From: Asparagopsis taxiformis
Taxonomy: Eukaryota > Rhodophyta > Florideophyceae > Bonnemaisoniales > Bonnemaisoniaceae
Assembly (NCBI GenBank): GCA_030407315.1
Contig: JALQPE010002152.1
Span: forward strand, 1-64,000
DNA length: 64,000 nt
Reading direction: 5' to 3'
Position 1 is the first letter of the stretch. Each line of letters begins with the position of its first letter. Shown piece by piece: positions 40,501 through 52,480 of this stretch. A program made the translations under genes and the position numbers. The notes beneath the pieces are model-generated. The model made no database searches and was not told the DNA's origin. It saw nothing but the letters and a program-made list of their open reading frames with translations.

Positions 40501-40770
40501 TGCTAATGCCAGCGACAATTTGCACTGCTCACTTCTTGCACAAAGCGCTGTTCACGGTGCCACGTACGGCTTTTCAGGGTTTCCGTTGGATTGATCAACA
40601 CACTTTTCGTTCTCATCCCCATGGAGGAAATTTACCATCGCGGACGAACGAAAGTGGATGTGAAAAGCCGAATGTGGCAACGTGTGATTTCAACAACCCA
40701 TCAACCACGTCTCTCGGCCGTCTCTCCCTACAAGAAGCTTCTCCGAATCCTAGGATTCGACTGTAACTAG
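37597..40770 (+). pseudogene. Plant-type (group III) 6-phosphofructokinase, interrupted by an acetyl-CoA carboxylase fragment
   Basis: The family phosphorylates fructose 6-phosphate using ATP or pyrophosphate. A frame from the ATG at 37597 has one TAG at 37681-37683, then reads [49 protein letters not shown] and FNQMYIIVG at about 38337. Foreign sequence follows until about 39930. The enzyme resumes in another frame with [59 protein letters not shown] and [10 protein letters not shown] one-base loss near 40585 shifts the frame again, and GLINTHFVLIPMEEIYHRGR, KVDVKSRMWQR lead to a TAG at 40768-40770. The insertion destroys the GGDGT phosphate-binding loop, so the product cannot be an active enzyme. 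No introns are seen. Whether a working copy exists elsewhere cannot be told. Confidence 0.85.
38338..39930 (+). pseudogene. Inserted fragment of eukaryotic acetyl-CoA carboxylase (central region)
   Basis: About 1.6 kb of uninterrupted coding sequence, without introns, inside the phosphofructokinase gene. It matches the central region of the large eukaryotic carboxylase, between the biotin-carrier and carboxyltransferase parts: VEVRRAAIQVQLLRSYRAYE, YPGFYTFRVQDNF, EDPIFRHIDPPMAFQLELSR, RVFVRAFIRLANI, RTDFNHIFLNVIPP and VIPLRFLLFNPTGHMLKVES. Neither catalytic domain is included. The left junction keeps the frame and the right junction shifts it. A shared CGG/GGG at the junctions suggests joining with a few bases lost. 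It could have come from a cDNA piece or from an intronless gene by template switching. Confidence 0.8.
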
Positions 40771-41282
40771 TGCGATGGAAGACGTCAGCATAACTGCTAA
40801 AGAACAGATGGTAACGATAACGGCGCCGGCGGACGGTGAGCCGGCCATCGAGGAGCCATACGAAGACGAACAAGTGAAGGCAACGTCTTGACTGTGTAAG
40901 AGGGATTTTGAAGTGCCGGAGTAGCGAGGATACTGATAGCGGTTTACGTTTGATGTAGGCTGGACATACAATAATCCAAATGTTGGAATGTACACAAGCA
41001 TGATTTGCCTATTCTCATGTGTTGCTTCGAAAAATGTTCTGCCGTAAGCTTCTCTTGCTACTGGAGGCAAACCTATCCAAGTCGTTTCCTAGTGAGTGCA
41101 TGCCGACGCACGGAGAGAACCTGACACGCACGCAATCAAGTTTTTGTGCTCTTGTCTGCACCGACCGCTAGAAATCGGTTCCATTTGGTAGATGAGCGAA
41201 GCTTCGTTCAAAAAAAAGGAGTTTGAGGGATCCCCGCTCGTCGACGAGCAACGAATTGGGGATGAGGTGTATAGTTGAGCGC
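40771..41282. other. Intergenic, no gene
   Basis: Convergent 3' ends of the phosphofructokinase remnant and the CorA-type gene. No strong repeat is seen. Confidence 0.45.
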
Positions 41283-42309
41283 TCACATCCAGCCCTTCTT
41301 CCGAAAAACTACAATCTGAAGCAACACCAAAACAGCCACAATGACCCAGAAAATGCTGTAACTCCACTTGCCGAGCAGTTCGGGCATGTATTTGAAATTC
41401 ATCCCTTCAATGCCAGCAAGAAAGGTCAATGGCACAAATATTGTGGTGACAATTGTTAGCGTCTGCATAACTTCCTGCATTCGATTGTTTTGTCTCGCCA
41501 GTTGTAGTTCCAGTAGGCAATGAGCGCACAGCCGGTAACTCTCCAAAACGTCTAGAATGAACAACAAAATTTCTTGCGCATCCCGCAAATGTCTACTTGA
41601 ATGTTCTGAAAGCCATTGTTCCGACAGCATGGAGAGCGTCATGAGGCAGTGGCGCAATGGCCAGATGCTCGTTCTGAGGGCAGCAATATATCGCTTGGAC
41701 TGTTTGATACGCAACGTAACGTTGCATCTACTCTTGAAACGCTAGACTCGGACTGTCTGACAAAATGATCTGTTCGAGTGTGTCCAGTTCCTCGCCTGCA
41801 AGCTCCAACGCTGGGAAGAAGCTTTCCAGTAAGGCATGCATGAGAACGAACATCAAGTCTGAAACTTGTTTGTTTCGGACACCGTGCACATTATTGCGGA
41901 GGACGTGCAGCAATAGATCAGGTGAGTGCGTCCGCGAATTTGGACCTGACTGCACCCAAACGACCACTTTGTCCGTGCAGAGAAGTGCTTTTTGGAGTAA
42001 ATTGCTCCGGACGGGGAGATGGGCAACGACAAGGAGATTGTTCTCGTACAGTCGTACATATGGGCGTGCTGAGGGAGTTACTACGACGCGAAGAGCATCA
42101 GGATGCAGTTGATGGTGTTTTTCGAGGAGATGAGAGATGCGCGATTCAATTTGGCGGACATGGATATAGCGCGTTGTGTATGGTGTATGCAGCACGGTCG
42201 ACAGAGTAGATAGGTCGTGACAGTGAAAATGTTCAACGGTCGTGGAGTCATAGTCTATGACAGTAGCTAATGGAGATATGGTTGGACGATGTTGCGACTG
42301 GCGGAGCAT
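41283..42309 (-). CDS. CorA-type magnesium/divalent cation transporter, one frameshift
   Basis: Starts at the ATG at 42309. A first frame of 193 residues (to 41728) gives the soluble N-terminal part, including YVRLYENNLLVVAHLPV and the long helix ESFFPALELAGEELDTLEQI. A second frame carries on with LRIKQSKRYIAALRTSIWPL and ends with the membrane part: helix TLTIVTTIFVPLTFLAGI, the family signature GMN within EGMNFKYMPEL (41388-41414), helix IFWVIVAVLVLLQIVVF and a short basic tail KKGWM. Together about 340 residues, the usual CorA length. One extra base near 41728-41735 joins the frames. Sequencing error or recent loss cannot be told apart. CorA forms pentameric channels; the compartment is unknown. 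Confidence 0.8.
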
Positions 42310-42794
42310 GATGCTGGCAATAGAAGGTCATGACGACTGTTGGCGGTGTAGAGATGGACGACGAGTTCTGAAGAGAGTAGGAAAGATGGAACGGTGGCTG
42401 GCGACTTGGAACGATGGCAGAGCGGAAGTGGTGTGAGATGATTTCGTAGAAGAAGAATTACTGGTTGAACGTCTGCAATGATGCACGATATACTAGTGAG
42501 TTGATTAAATCGTTGCGGCTACTGTCTCTGACCGGGTGTCGCAGTAAAGTCGGGCATTGATCACGACATCCCAAAAGCGGAACGTGGCGTCAAAGTTGCA
42601 CGTGGTGTCAGATTGTCTCCTATGAACCTTGTGATAGGTAGGTGTGACAGACTTGGCGGAAAGCAGACTTCGGCACGTGTGAATGGATGAAAACTGGACA
42701 ACAACTGGCTGTACAGTAGTAAAAAGTTGATAAATTATGTGCCCATAAATCCCAAACTGCCACCATCGCAGGTATAGTTTCAGTGTCCCAATGG
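42310..42794. promoter_or_regulatory. Upstream region of the CorA-type gene
   Basis: About 480 bp without a gene. The CorA promoter is expected here from position only. Confidence 0.3.
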
Positions 42795-43000
42795 CCAGAT
42801 GCAATGCGCTCATTGGCTGGCAGAGCTGGCTGCTGTGCGGCCAATGGGTGCGCTGCACCTGGTTTGGAGATGTGAAAATAATACCGGGTATAGTTCCTGC
42901 GTTCCAGCGGCCAGGTGCAATGCGCTCATTGGCTGGCAGAGCTGGCTGCTGTGCGGCCAATGGGTGCGCTGCACCTGGTTTGGAGATGTGAAACTACACC
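42795..43000. repeat. 116-bp satellite units, isolated pair
   Basis: Two units with starts at 42795 and 42911, including CAATGCGCTCATTGGCTGGC and AATAATACCGGGTATAG. They belong to the family of the arrays at 32.7-35.4 kb but are diverged from the amplified form. Confidence 0.75.
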
Positions 43001-43024
43001 CGTGGCCATGGCCAACTGCATACA

Positions 43025-43074
43025 GCAGGTCATTTTCAGAAAACCGATTGACCGGTTTTCTGAAAATGACCTGC
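43025..43074. repeat. 50-bp hairpin with 22-bp perfect arms
   Basis: Arms GCAGGTCATTTTCAGAAAAC-CG and complement around ATTGAC. Confidence 0.9.
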
Positions 43075-43077
43075 GCT

Positions 43078-43103
43078 GGCAAGAAAGGGATCCCTTTCTT
43101 GCC
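43078..43103. repeat. 26-bp perfect palindrome
   Basis: GGCAAGAAAGGGA and its exact complement with no spacer, only 3 bp after the previous hairpin. Confidence 0.85.
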
Positions 43104-43477
43104 AAACAGCGCTTAGGGCAAAACAAGTTCTGCGGGTATTGCGCTTGCGCCGAGTTCCGTCTCCATAGTCACAGGCAGCAGAAAACTATGAGGCAATGAG
43201 TAAAAATGCACGATAGAATCAGAAAGTGCCAAAGCCAGAATCCCATTTCTTCCGACCAGGAATATATGTCTTGAATGCAACGATATTCATCCTTCTCACT
43301 TTCTACAAAGATATCAACTGTGTATTTCGTTTTATTTCATCTCCCTCTCGCGCAATGGTGATTTCGAAACAGCACAGCCTCGCAGTAGTGTCACTATTCC
43401 GTCAGAGCACGAAAGTGAAGAAGAGAGCAGTTTTTTGCGCTACAATAGCCTTGAAATTCACTATTCAGGGAGTATGA

Positions 43478-45199
43478 GCAGCACCGTTCAACATAGATAG
43501 ATATTTTTTCTTCGAAATTCGCAACTGTTCGCAATTCGCAACTGTTCGCAATTGCAGCCAGTACAAAGGCTTTTGATGAATGTCTGGAAGTAATCAGCTT
43601 ACAAAAATAGGTGTGCGATATATCGCCTGCCGCTTAGCAATTTCCCCTACTTCTAACATACATAATTTTAATTTCTTCTCTTTAGAATCGAGAGAACATC
43701 ACAAAAATCGTTGATTAGTATCATTCCCTACATAAAGAGTAGGATGAAATAGTGATATACGTCTTTATCTAGCTGATAAACTTTAGTAACTCATGCTGTT
43801 TATATTTTCTTACTGTTGCATCATATCGAAAACAAAATACAGAATAGTTCCCTATTTACCCAATTATAATCTGACTAGTTATCCCATTCTGGGTTCTTCA
43901 GTGAGCTTTCAGGACTACATAGATTCCTGATTGCTCTTCATGAATGAAATGGCTATGCTTCCATTATTTACTAGAAATTCCCCAGTAAAAAAACTTATGA
44001 ACACGCTTCAGCATATTGCACAGTGCGTCGCAGTAATAGTCTTAGTATGGTAATCAAATTTATATTCTTGAGGAAACAGTTGTAATTCTCAATGAAATTT
44101 TCTACTTCTCTAATCTAAAGCATTTATTAGCTGTTTCTCCTTCAGTATGCAGCTGGACATATGTCCTAGTGATATCACTACCAATAATTTTAGGTTGTTT
44201 TGACTTTGCGTAGGGACATGATTTCAATTTCTGCTAATTTCTCACGTCCAGAAAATTTGACAGATCATTCGCTGCCAAATCATCTGCCACATCATCGTCT
44301 GCCAAATCATCTGCCTTCTGGTTACGACGAGGTCATTATGGGTGTATGAGCTGTCTATTTAAGGCAGTTGATGCGCGACGTATAGGACCATTTCATCATC
44401 TGGGTATCATGAAGATGGCAGGTAAGACTGGTACGTTGTCGTAGAGGTATCTTTCCCCTTTTTCCTTTCTTACCACATGCTCTCCAGGAAAGATAGTGCA
44501 CTATCCATGAATATCATTCTGCACTGATCCTCTTTCTAGTCTATTGATTCGAAATGATTCTGGCACAGGGGTATTGATTTTAAGTTGGCTTGATGGAAGC
44601 TTGCAAAAATAGTTCAATGATGATAAGTTTGTTCATTCCATTCATACTCATTTTGTTCCCATGCTTTCGATACTTTTCTATATCCGATTGCTAACTGGTT
44701 TCAGATCATTTATAGTTGTGTTTATTTGTTTCCTGTCTGAACATCACATGCTATTCCTTGTCCACCCGATAGGGTGGAACAGAAATAGCATGTCATGTTC
44801 AAATAGCAAGAAACTAGAGCTGCTTGAACATTACTCCTAGTTGTAGAGATAGTAAGATTCTAGGTACGATAGTTCGATTTGATGAGTAGTCTAGTCTAAT
44901 GATAGAACTGAAACAGTCCGTTAGGCATCGTTTTCCATGCAATATAAAAGTTTTGACGTCCTTTCAGATCACACTTGATTATCCCTATACGTTTCTATGA
45001 AGACTACCGAGAGAGATACTCCATTCTGCCAGAAATTTCGTAGCTGGATTCCTGAACATGCGGCTGGAATGGCATTTGCACCTGATTTTATCGTCCTAAA
45101 CGTCAATTGTAGGCACTAGAAAGTATTACCGCAGGCATCATATTATACTACTTTCCTGTTCTGTCCGAGTTAGTACCGCAGGGCACTACAATTTACTGG
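43478..45199. other. AT-rich region without genes
   Basis: About 1.7 kb with no frame worth reporting. It holds short tandem repeats (GCAATTCGCAACTGTTC near 43530; GCCAAATCATCTGCC near 44275-44330) and an imperfect inverted repeat with arms of about 29 bp at 44739-44800. Confidence 0.5.
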
Positions 45200-46313
45200 T
45201 TTAGTATAGACTTCCCGACAGTAAATTGTACTGTCTCAAGCACTAGTTCCAGGTAGTGAAATGTACTGCCACAGGTAGCACTTCCAGGTAGTACACTGCA
45301 CTGCTACAGGCAGTAACTGGTACTGTCCTATGCCCCTGTCGAGTACAACACTCTCAGACAGTACTTTACGCTGATCTGGACAGCTCTATAATACATCAAA
45401 ATATACTACTTTTTGTAGTGATGTGGGGCAGCAATTCACATATCCTGGAGCAGTACAGCGTGGCAGTGATTTACACATACGCAAGTAGTAGAGCACGGCA
45501 GCACTTTCCACCACGGCAAGTAGCACGGTACGGTAGCTCTTTTCGTATCATAAAGCAGTACTATCAGGCAGCTTTTCCCAGAGACTATCAGCACCTCATT
45601 TCATTGCTTTCACACATTTCGTCAGACATCATAATTTACTGTCCCCACTCGCTTCCACAGGCAGTAGAATACACAGCCTCGAAGCATGTCTGCTGTCATC
45701 ATATTCCACTACATTACTCTACTGCCAGAACATAGACTTGTCACTACCTGTAAGTACAAAAAAAAGCAGCACCACACAGCAGCAGAAATTACTGCTTTGT
45801 CCAATAATAGAATACAGTACATTTCTCTGCCTCTGCCATGACCTGCAGGCAGTATCATACAGTACATCGAGGCACTACCTAAATATAGCAAAATGTGCTG
45901 CCGTCATTCGGGCCCGCAGCCAGCACAGCACGCTGCCGGAAACACTAGCTTCTACTGCCACACGGTGCATCCCACGCCACCAAATAGTACTACCGTGGGC
46001 CATATTCCTGGACAGCATATTTTACTCCCTCCCCGTGCTGCGCAAGTCAGCACAATATACTACTTTATTTTACAGGCCAATGTAGCACAAATCACTGCCA
46101 GAAAGACAATCTAAATCCAGCAACTATCACTGCCTCCCACCACTGCCTCACGTCATACATCCAGGCAGTACTTTCTACTGCCGTCGGCAGCACATGGCCA
46201 CTGCCTCCGGGCAGTGCACTGTACTGCCGGCAAGTAGGGCATTAATTTATATTTTTACAGTACTAAATTTTACTGCCTCAGGCAGTGAATTTTACTGCCG
46301 TACAGTACTGCCC
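45200..46313. repeat. Palindrome array 3 (CAGTAAA-TTTACTG type), long and degenerate
   Basis: About 1.1 kb filled with halves and whole copies of the motif: GACAGTAAATTGTACTGTC near 45218, several GGTAGTGAAATGTACTGCC-like units to about 45330, and TAAATTTTACTGCCTCAGGC plus GGCAGTGAATTTTACTGCC near 46264-46298. It resembles arrays 1 and 2, but the neighbour downstream is the transposase gene rather than a dioxygenase. Confidence 0.6.
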
Positions 46314-46747
46314 CAGGCCCGATTTCAGACACAGTAGTGGGTGAAGTGGGCACGAAAAGGGCAGGGAGTGAAGAGAAAGAGAGGGCACGGGAGAGCAAGG
46401 ATTGAAGAGAGAGAGAGGGATGGGACACTGTCACTGTGGGGAGACAGATGGATGCAAAGCGGGAGAAGCAGAGAGAGATGCGAAGAGCGAAGCTTGGAAA
46501 GCAGGGGGAGTTGGGCTGAAGCAGGGAGATGCACGATCTGAATTGCCTTTGAGGTGCTGGAGTACTACAAGGAGTAGTAGATGAGTAGCAGAGGAGAGTG
46601 ACAGGAAATCGTGTAGACGTAACGTTTGGAAGGTTAGCTGAAGGGGTGCGAATAAATTCGCGCCCACGCGCCAAAAGACTCACCAGTTGCGTTCAAATCA
46701 ATCAGTACCCAATGAACAGTCGTGAAGAGAGTACAAGAAGGGGCGTG
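46314..46747. other. Purine-rich spacer, no gene
   Basis: GA-rich on the top strand near 46340-46560; frames open here by composition only. Confidence 0.4.
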
Positions 46748-47247
46748 AAATTTGGTAATTTTTTGGGCTCAAAAATTACCAAATTGTAGACTAGTCTGGC
46801 GACCGTCTGCACCAGATTTGGACAACCGCTCCTGCCCCATGCTACGTCAAGTTCATGCATTCCATGCTTTACTGATGTTTCTAAACATTCCAAATGCTAC
46901 GCTTCTTCGCTGGATGGTCGTTGACGAACATTGACGGCGCATTGCAGCTCTGTTCAAAACCGAACCGGTATTACCATGGCGTGCATCTATGTCCGTCCAC
47001 TTCTCTCCTCATACAATCTTGAACATCTATTCATCGTGATGCATCGAGACAGTTGTGCACCAATAGTCGATAAACATAATTGCACCGAACTATAGAAGGT
47101 GCTGCCCACGTGGTGCTTACTCGTGGTGGTGAGTGTTCCATGGCATAAGGTCGCTGGTACAAAGTAGGACGGAGTACGAGCCATACGGTCACTACGAGTG
47201 GGGCATAAAATTTGGTAATTTTTTGGGCTCAAAAATTACCAAATTTT
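46748..47247. mobile_element. MITE with palindromic ends, copy 2 (inverted relative to copy 1)
   Basis: About 500 bp, the reverse complement of 25609-26109 with only scattered differences. Both ends are the 39-bp palindrome (AAATTTGGTAATTTTTTGGG and complement). It has no coding capacity. Confidence 0.85.
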
Positions 47248-47326
47248 AGACTAGTCTGGAACTTCTCCGTGCCACTCCATGGAGTATAGTGTATGCACTG
47301 AGTGCTCTGTCTGCGGTTGCGAAGCT

Positions 47327-47390
47327 GCAAGAAACACTGTCGAGTAGTGAAGGAGAGGCATCTCCTTCACTACTTGACAGTGTTTCTTGC
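47327..47390. repeat. 64-bp hairpin with 30-bp arms
   Basis: Arms GCAAGAAACACTGTCGAGTA onward and complement, one mismatched pair, spacer GGCA. Confidence 0.9.
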
Positions 47391-47693
47391 TAAGTCAACA
47401 CTATAGGATGAATTACGATTCTGGTAAAAACTATGTCATTCTTTGAAGTTTTCAGTCTTCATGTATACTCATCAGTACTTTGCACTATTTCCTGGCTTCC
47501 ATGGAAATAGAGAACATGTTCTCTGCAACGACTGTAACGGTCAGCTCTGAGATCTCCCCTTCCAATTTCGTTCTTCTACAGATTGATAGACTATAGAGAT
47601 TTGTATCCTCATAATATAGAGCCGTCCGGCGTTTCCCTCCCTTCCAAACAGCTGTTTGCACCTAGGTGCTACCTCAATCCAGGTTCTCGAGAT

Positions 47694-50600
47694 ATGGCTA
47701 GACCGAGAAAGTCTAGGAATGGCCCGAGGCTCCGTTTCAACTATGTAGCCCCTGTCCGCAATCGGACTAGACGCTCGACATCCAGAACAGTCTCAAATCC
47801 TTTTTCCGTTCAGGAAATGGACTGCAATACACCAGAAACCCATCATCCTCGCCCGGCAACAGAGTATGGTAGCACTTCGAACCCTCCCCATGCTCCCAGA
47901 GCTACCAATTCCCAGACCCAGATCCAGATCCAGTCCTCCCTTCCTCGTCTTCACAGGATATCTTCAGACCTGGGAGCAATTCTGTGGATACCACCCTCCC
48001 TTTGACGTACGCCAATAGTGGGCAGCAGAACAATATACTCAAGTATACTTCTGGAACAATTGTTCCAGAAGTTCAAAAAGCTTGTATTACTCCTAGCGAC
48101 GATGATATTGTACTATCCTCCGGCAGAGACCCCGTCACTTCTGCTGCGACAGTTCCTAAACTGTGCCATCCCGCTGCTTCCGACCATCATGAGAACGTCA
48201 CCGCAACAAACGACTCCGATTCGGATGACAACGACCTGTTTCTACAGGAGGAGGCAGAAGCGAAGCTCCTAATCTCTTCTCCCTTTATCATGAACACGTC
48301 CAATCCAGACAAAGCTCGCAATTACATGACAGAATGGACAACGTTGTACGCTGTCGCCAAACTGACAGGGTCGACGAAATGCACCGCAGCGAACCTTCAG
48401 GAAGATCGCGTGTTGTTCGATTTCGCTAGACAAGGTTCCACGAACAAACACGTTCAGCGAAGTCTACCCCATTATTCGACAATTATGCGGAAGGTAAGAC
48501 CGTGGCTGTTCTTCAACGCATGGTTACGTTCGGAAACCGTATACTTCCCTGTAAACGCAGAGCATAGTGCAGCTCGTGTTGCCTCTTCTGCAATTCTACG
48601 AAGAAGCAAGGTCGAACAAAACAAAGCTAGTCAATCAGCACCTGTACTTATCGTTCCACCAAGCGAATATGCACGAGCAGACATTACTGCACCACATATA
48701 TTCGACCTTGCGTGGCGTGATAACACACAATTGGATGCTTCCGACTCGGATGACATACTAAGTTTACATGGTAACGTGTGCAAGTCGAAGCTAGGAAAAT
48801 TCAGAGAGTACTCCTTAAAAGGACAAAACTACACGATGAGGGCGGAGGCGGTAAAAGACGGCTTTCTCGTTTCTGCTTTGGGTGGTAGTATTGTGGAACT
48901 GCATGTCACATCAGGGCAGCACGCCTCTTCTCTAGATCCTACTCTCAGTTCCCTTTTCCAACATGAATCACTATCTTCCAGCCATGAGTCGTTCAAAGCT
49001 ATCACATCTTCTTCATGGATAAACTCCGGTGCCACATTTCATAGTAGGCTTTCGGTCTCCCCGCATTCATATGGGTCCGCCTTCATCCTTCAGAAAGAGT
49101 CGTTCCGGGAATATGCTCGGCCGGGTGATCACCTAACAGTTTTATCACCCAGTCCTGAGTGCAACCCTACTCAAAATTGTGGTATACAGTTCTTCATTGG
49201 GCTTGTCGTCAGCTCTCCCGGACCGCCAGGCCCATCACAAAAATTGCTCTTTCTCGTCAACTCTGAAGGGCATTACAAAGTTGTCGGCGGAACTCGTGCA
49301 ATCAATAATGTCAAGTTATTGAAACCAGGCACGAGCTCCAGCCCCTTTCATCCTACACATCTCCGTGGGGTTCTCAGCTGTGGTACCACATACTACGTCT
49401 ATCCATTTCTTTTATACTGCGATGACTTCAATGAAGCCTCTGGTAAGAAAGGGAGTGCTGGAGGATGCTATATGCTCCCAATGGGTCTTCCGCTGGACTG
49501 TCGCCGGAACAGTTCTGCTGTGCGCGTTATCGGTGTCACAGGTCCTGGTGTTAGTACAAACCATATCCTTCGACATATCTCTAGAGACATTATTCAAGGA
49601 TGTACGTCGGTGTTTCGTGATGTCGATCCAGACGGCAATGAATGTCTAATTTTCTTGGACTTTATTGGTTTCGTATCGGATTATCCTGCCTGTTCTCATG
49701 TGCTGGATGTCATGGGGCACAACGCAGACTGCCCATGCCATTTGTGTTTCTTTGTAAGAGGGGGGAAATATGGGAAGAACTCGCAGTTTGGCTACGACAC
49801 CCGTTTACATTCGAGCTCTGATACACACTTTCGCACATCCGAGCGAACAGCTGCTGTTCAGTCATCGGAAAGTTCTGCAAACATCTTGAAGTATCTGGGT
49901 TTGAGAACAGTGCAAAATATCACAGAAACTCCATTGCATCTCATTGAAAGACTACTTCATGAAGCTAGGTCCAAAGGGCTGGTTCCAACCGGGACACCAC
50001 TCGGAAACGATGGTCTACGAATCCCTGTCGTGACTACTATTCTAGACCCATACCGTTCGACGTTTGTTGGAATTGACCATCTCCTCCACGGACTGGCAAA
50101 GGATGCTCTGGACAATGCTTTTTCAAGCTTGCCTAATGATGGTGTGAGAAGGCTGGCCGACAGGTTCATGGTGGATGCCCTCCGTGTATTGGGTCTCGCA
50201 AATCAGAACAAGATATATAACTTCAACGCAGGTGAAACTCATACAATGGGAATCTCGGACAGATTTGCAGTTCTCCTCGTCGCCGAACACTGCTTCAAGT
50301 CTTCTCTGAAATTCCAATCGCACACTACGAGGTCATCCGAAGGTAGCGGTTCAAGGTCACTCCAGGCTTCTGAAGAGCAACACCATCTGTCTCTCGAACT
50401 TGTTCGTCTCCTTTCCTCTATTTCTGCAGCTACATGCTTCCTACCACGAAACAATATCGACGGTTCTGAGGCAGTACAGAGAGCTACAGGGAATTCTGCG
50501 CACAACAGTCTCTGTCGTCTGCAGCAGCTATCGAAAGAATATGCTACTCTAGTGGATGACCTGCTCAAGACTGTTCCTACCAGACAGCGGAGCACAGCGG

Positions 50601-51742
50601 TCTCGAAGAAACGGAAGATACAGACAGAAGGTATAGTAACGAATGATAATGACCACATTGAGATGGAAAACAAGACTGCTGGATTCCGGGCAAGGAAGAT
50701 TCTTGACAATAAGCCAAACTTTCACCGTCTCATTGAGGCATTTGAACACACTGTTCCTCTGCTCGGACACGCTCGCCAGGTAGCTGAGCTATCATTCGAA
50801 GCAACACATCAACAAATGAAACGAGGTCTAGAGCATTCCGCAGGTGCTGACAGACAGTTGGATGCTATGTTAGCGGCACTCGGAAACTATTGGAAAGGAA
50901 GCCTCCATCTTGCTTTGAAAAGTTTCTCCAATTCTACTCCAGCATCTGTGGAGAGACAACGTTCTAAACGGTTTCTCCTTCGTGTTCTATTCGGACGGGA
51001 GCACTGTAAATCCATGGAGAACCTCCCGGCTAGTACGCTGCATGACCTCTGTCAAGAACCCCTTCTCGAACATTTGAATAGGTCTTCTTTACCATTCTTC
51101 TCTTCTCCATATTCATATTACTCGTGGACAGGAGTTCCCTCTTCATTACCACAGCAGGATTTTTCCTGTGGGCAGAATTCGGATGCAGTCATGCTTCGTG
51201 GAAAACCTTGCAAGGGAGCACGTCTCGGTTCTGCCCACCCTGCCTGTGCAGCTTCGCCCTCTGCTGCGTCTCGGGACTTTTCAAAGCCACAAGAAATAGC
51301 TTCTGGCTGTGTAGTACAAGCTTGCTACTCAGCTTCCCCGTCTTCTAGAATTCTACAGAAGACCTGTTCGCCTTCTTTTTGGGCCGTTACCACCGTGTTT
51401 GGCCTGACTATTGATGGAAACATTGCTTCACCCGGAAACGTTTGCATACACGAATCTCACCAGGAAAACCTGTCTCCACCACACGCTATTGTTCTTCCAT
51501 TTATCAAGCAGAAGTCGTCCCCCACTACGTTTGCCCCGAACACCGATTCCGGCTCCTGGTTTCTCCCTCTCACTTCAGGGGTTCGTAAGGTTGGTCTCCT
51601 CCACAATTGTAGCCCTTCATTATGTTCTGTGGAGCAAGGCACTTCGAATGGAGGAATTACGCATGGAGGTCCTTCGTTTATGGATGGTGCTTCCTTCTCT
51701 ATCTTTGCAAGAGAAGATGGATATCCGCCAAGGACTGCATAA
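47694..51742 (+). CDS. TNP2/Plavaka-like (CMC superfamily) DDE transposase
   Basis: The main frame (47984-51742, about 1250 residues) has no ATG at its start. A short upstream frame from the ATG at 47694 (MARPRKSRNGPRLRFNYV) probably supplies the N-terminus through a frameshift or small intron near 47950-48000. The core resembles TNP2-like transposases of CACTA/Plavaka elements: FLDFIGFVSDYP (about residue 556), a knuckle DCPCHLCFF (about 581), then GIDHLLHGLAKDAL (about 695), standing for the D..H.L..G motif. A later GETHTMGISDRF may hold the acidic residue. A basic KKRKIQTEG near 870 could be a nuclear signal. KDZ-type transposases are an alternative I cannot exclude. A 26-bp perfect palindrome sits in frame at 48047-48072. 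No terminal repeats were identified. Array 3 lies upstream. Confidence 0.6.
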
Positions 51743-52233
51743 TACTCTAGGGTCTAGTACATAAGCTTCTCTACCATATTACTTCCCGTAAACAAACTTC
51801 CTCATATTGTAGCCTTTCCGTCACATACATCCACCTTGACATTGGCCATACTTATGTCCCTTGTCCCAAAAACTGTCAGACACTATGTTATATTTTATGT
51901 ACCCATCTCTAATTCCTCGTCTATACCCCATTCATGCTTCTTCCAGAGCTTATCCATTCCTTGAACTGCCTCAAGCCTGAACCAGCTTCCTCAGGGCGGA
52001 ACGTACCACAATAAAATTAAAGGCAAATTAAGTTTTTTTACTGCAGTAAAAACTGATCTACCAAATGCATCTTCCTAGATCACTTCTCACTGCAGTAAAA
52101 AGGGATCTACCAAATGCATCTTCCTAGATCACTTTTTACTGCAGTAACTAGTCATTTTTTCCAATTTTTCATCATTGGCTCCTCAGCCTGCAATACACGT
52201 TTCCGCTCACAAGCGTGCAGCTGCACGCCAGCT
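51743..52233. repeat. 3' flank with CTGCAGTAAAAA / GATCTACC repeats
   Basis: Around 52035-52147, two to three copies of ACTGCAGTAAAAACTGATCT and CTACCAAATGCATCTTCC alternate in direct and inverted order. This is the inner arm sequence of the fold-backs at 20998 and 21442. GCGTGCAGCTGCACGC is a perfect palindrome at 52213-52228. Confidence 0.65.
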
Positions 52234-52273
52234 GTAATGAAATAGAACACTACCTAGTGTTCTATTTCATTAC
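52234..52273. repeat. 40-bp hairpin with 19-bp perfect arms
   Basis: GTAATGAAATAGAACACTA and complement around CC. Confidence 0.9.
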
Positions 52274-52480
52274 GTGTTCATGACGAGTCCATCTCGAGTC
52301 CATGACGTGTTCATAGATCATCGATGATTTGTTTCTGATTTGTCAGTACGAAAAACGCGCGCTTTCTCACTACGCAAGTGAAATATGCGACCTCTGGGCT
52401 CACTCTGCAGCAGTATTTAAGCCTTGCGTCACGCCGGGCAACATCGCCAGCACCTGTCGCTCGGAGCACACCACCTACGC

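Noticed and set aside
46325..46683. Leu/Ser-rich minus-strand frames
   Set aside because: They come from a purine-rich tract and have no protein-like features.
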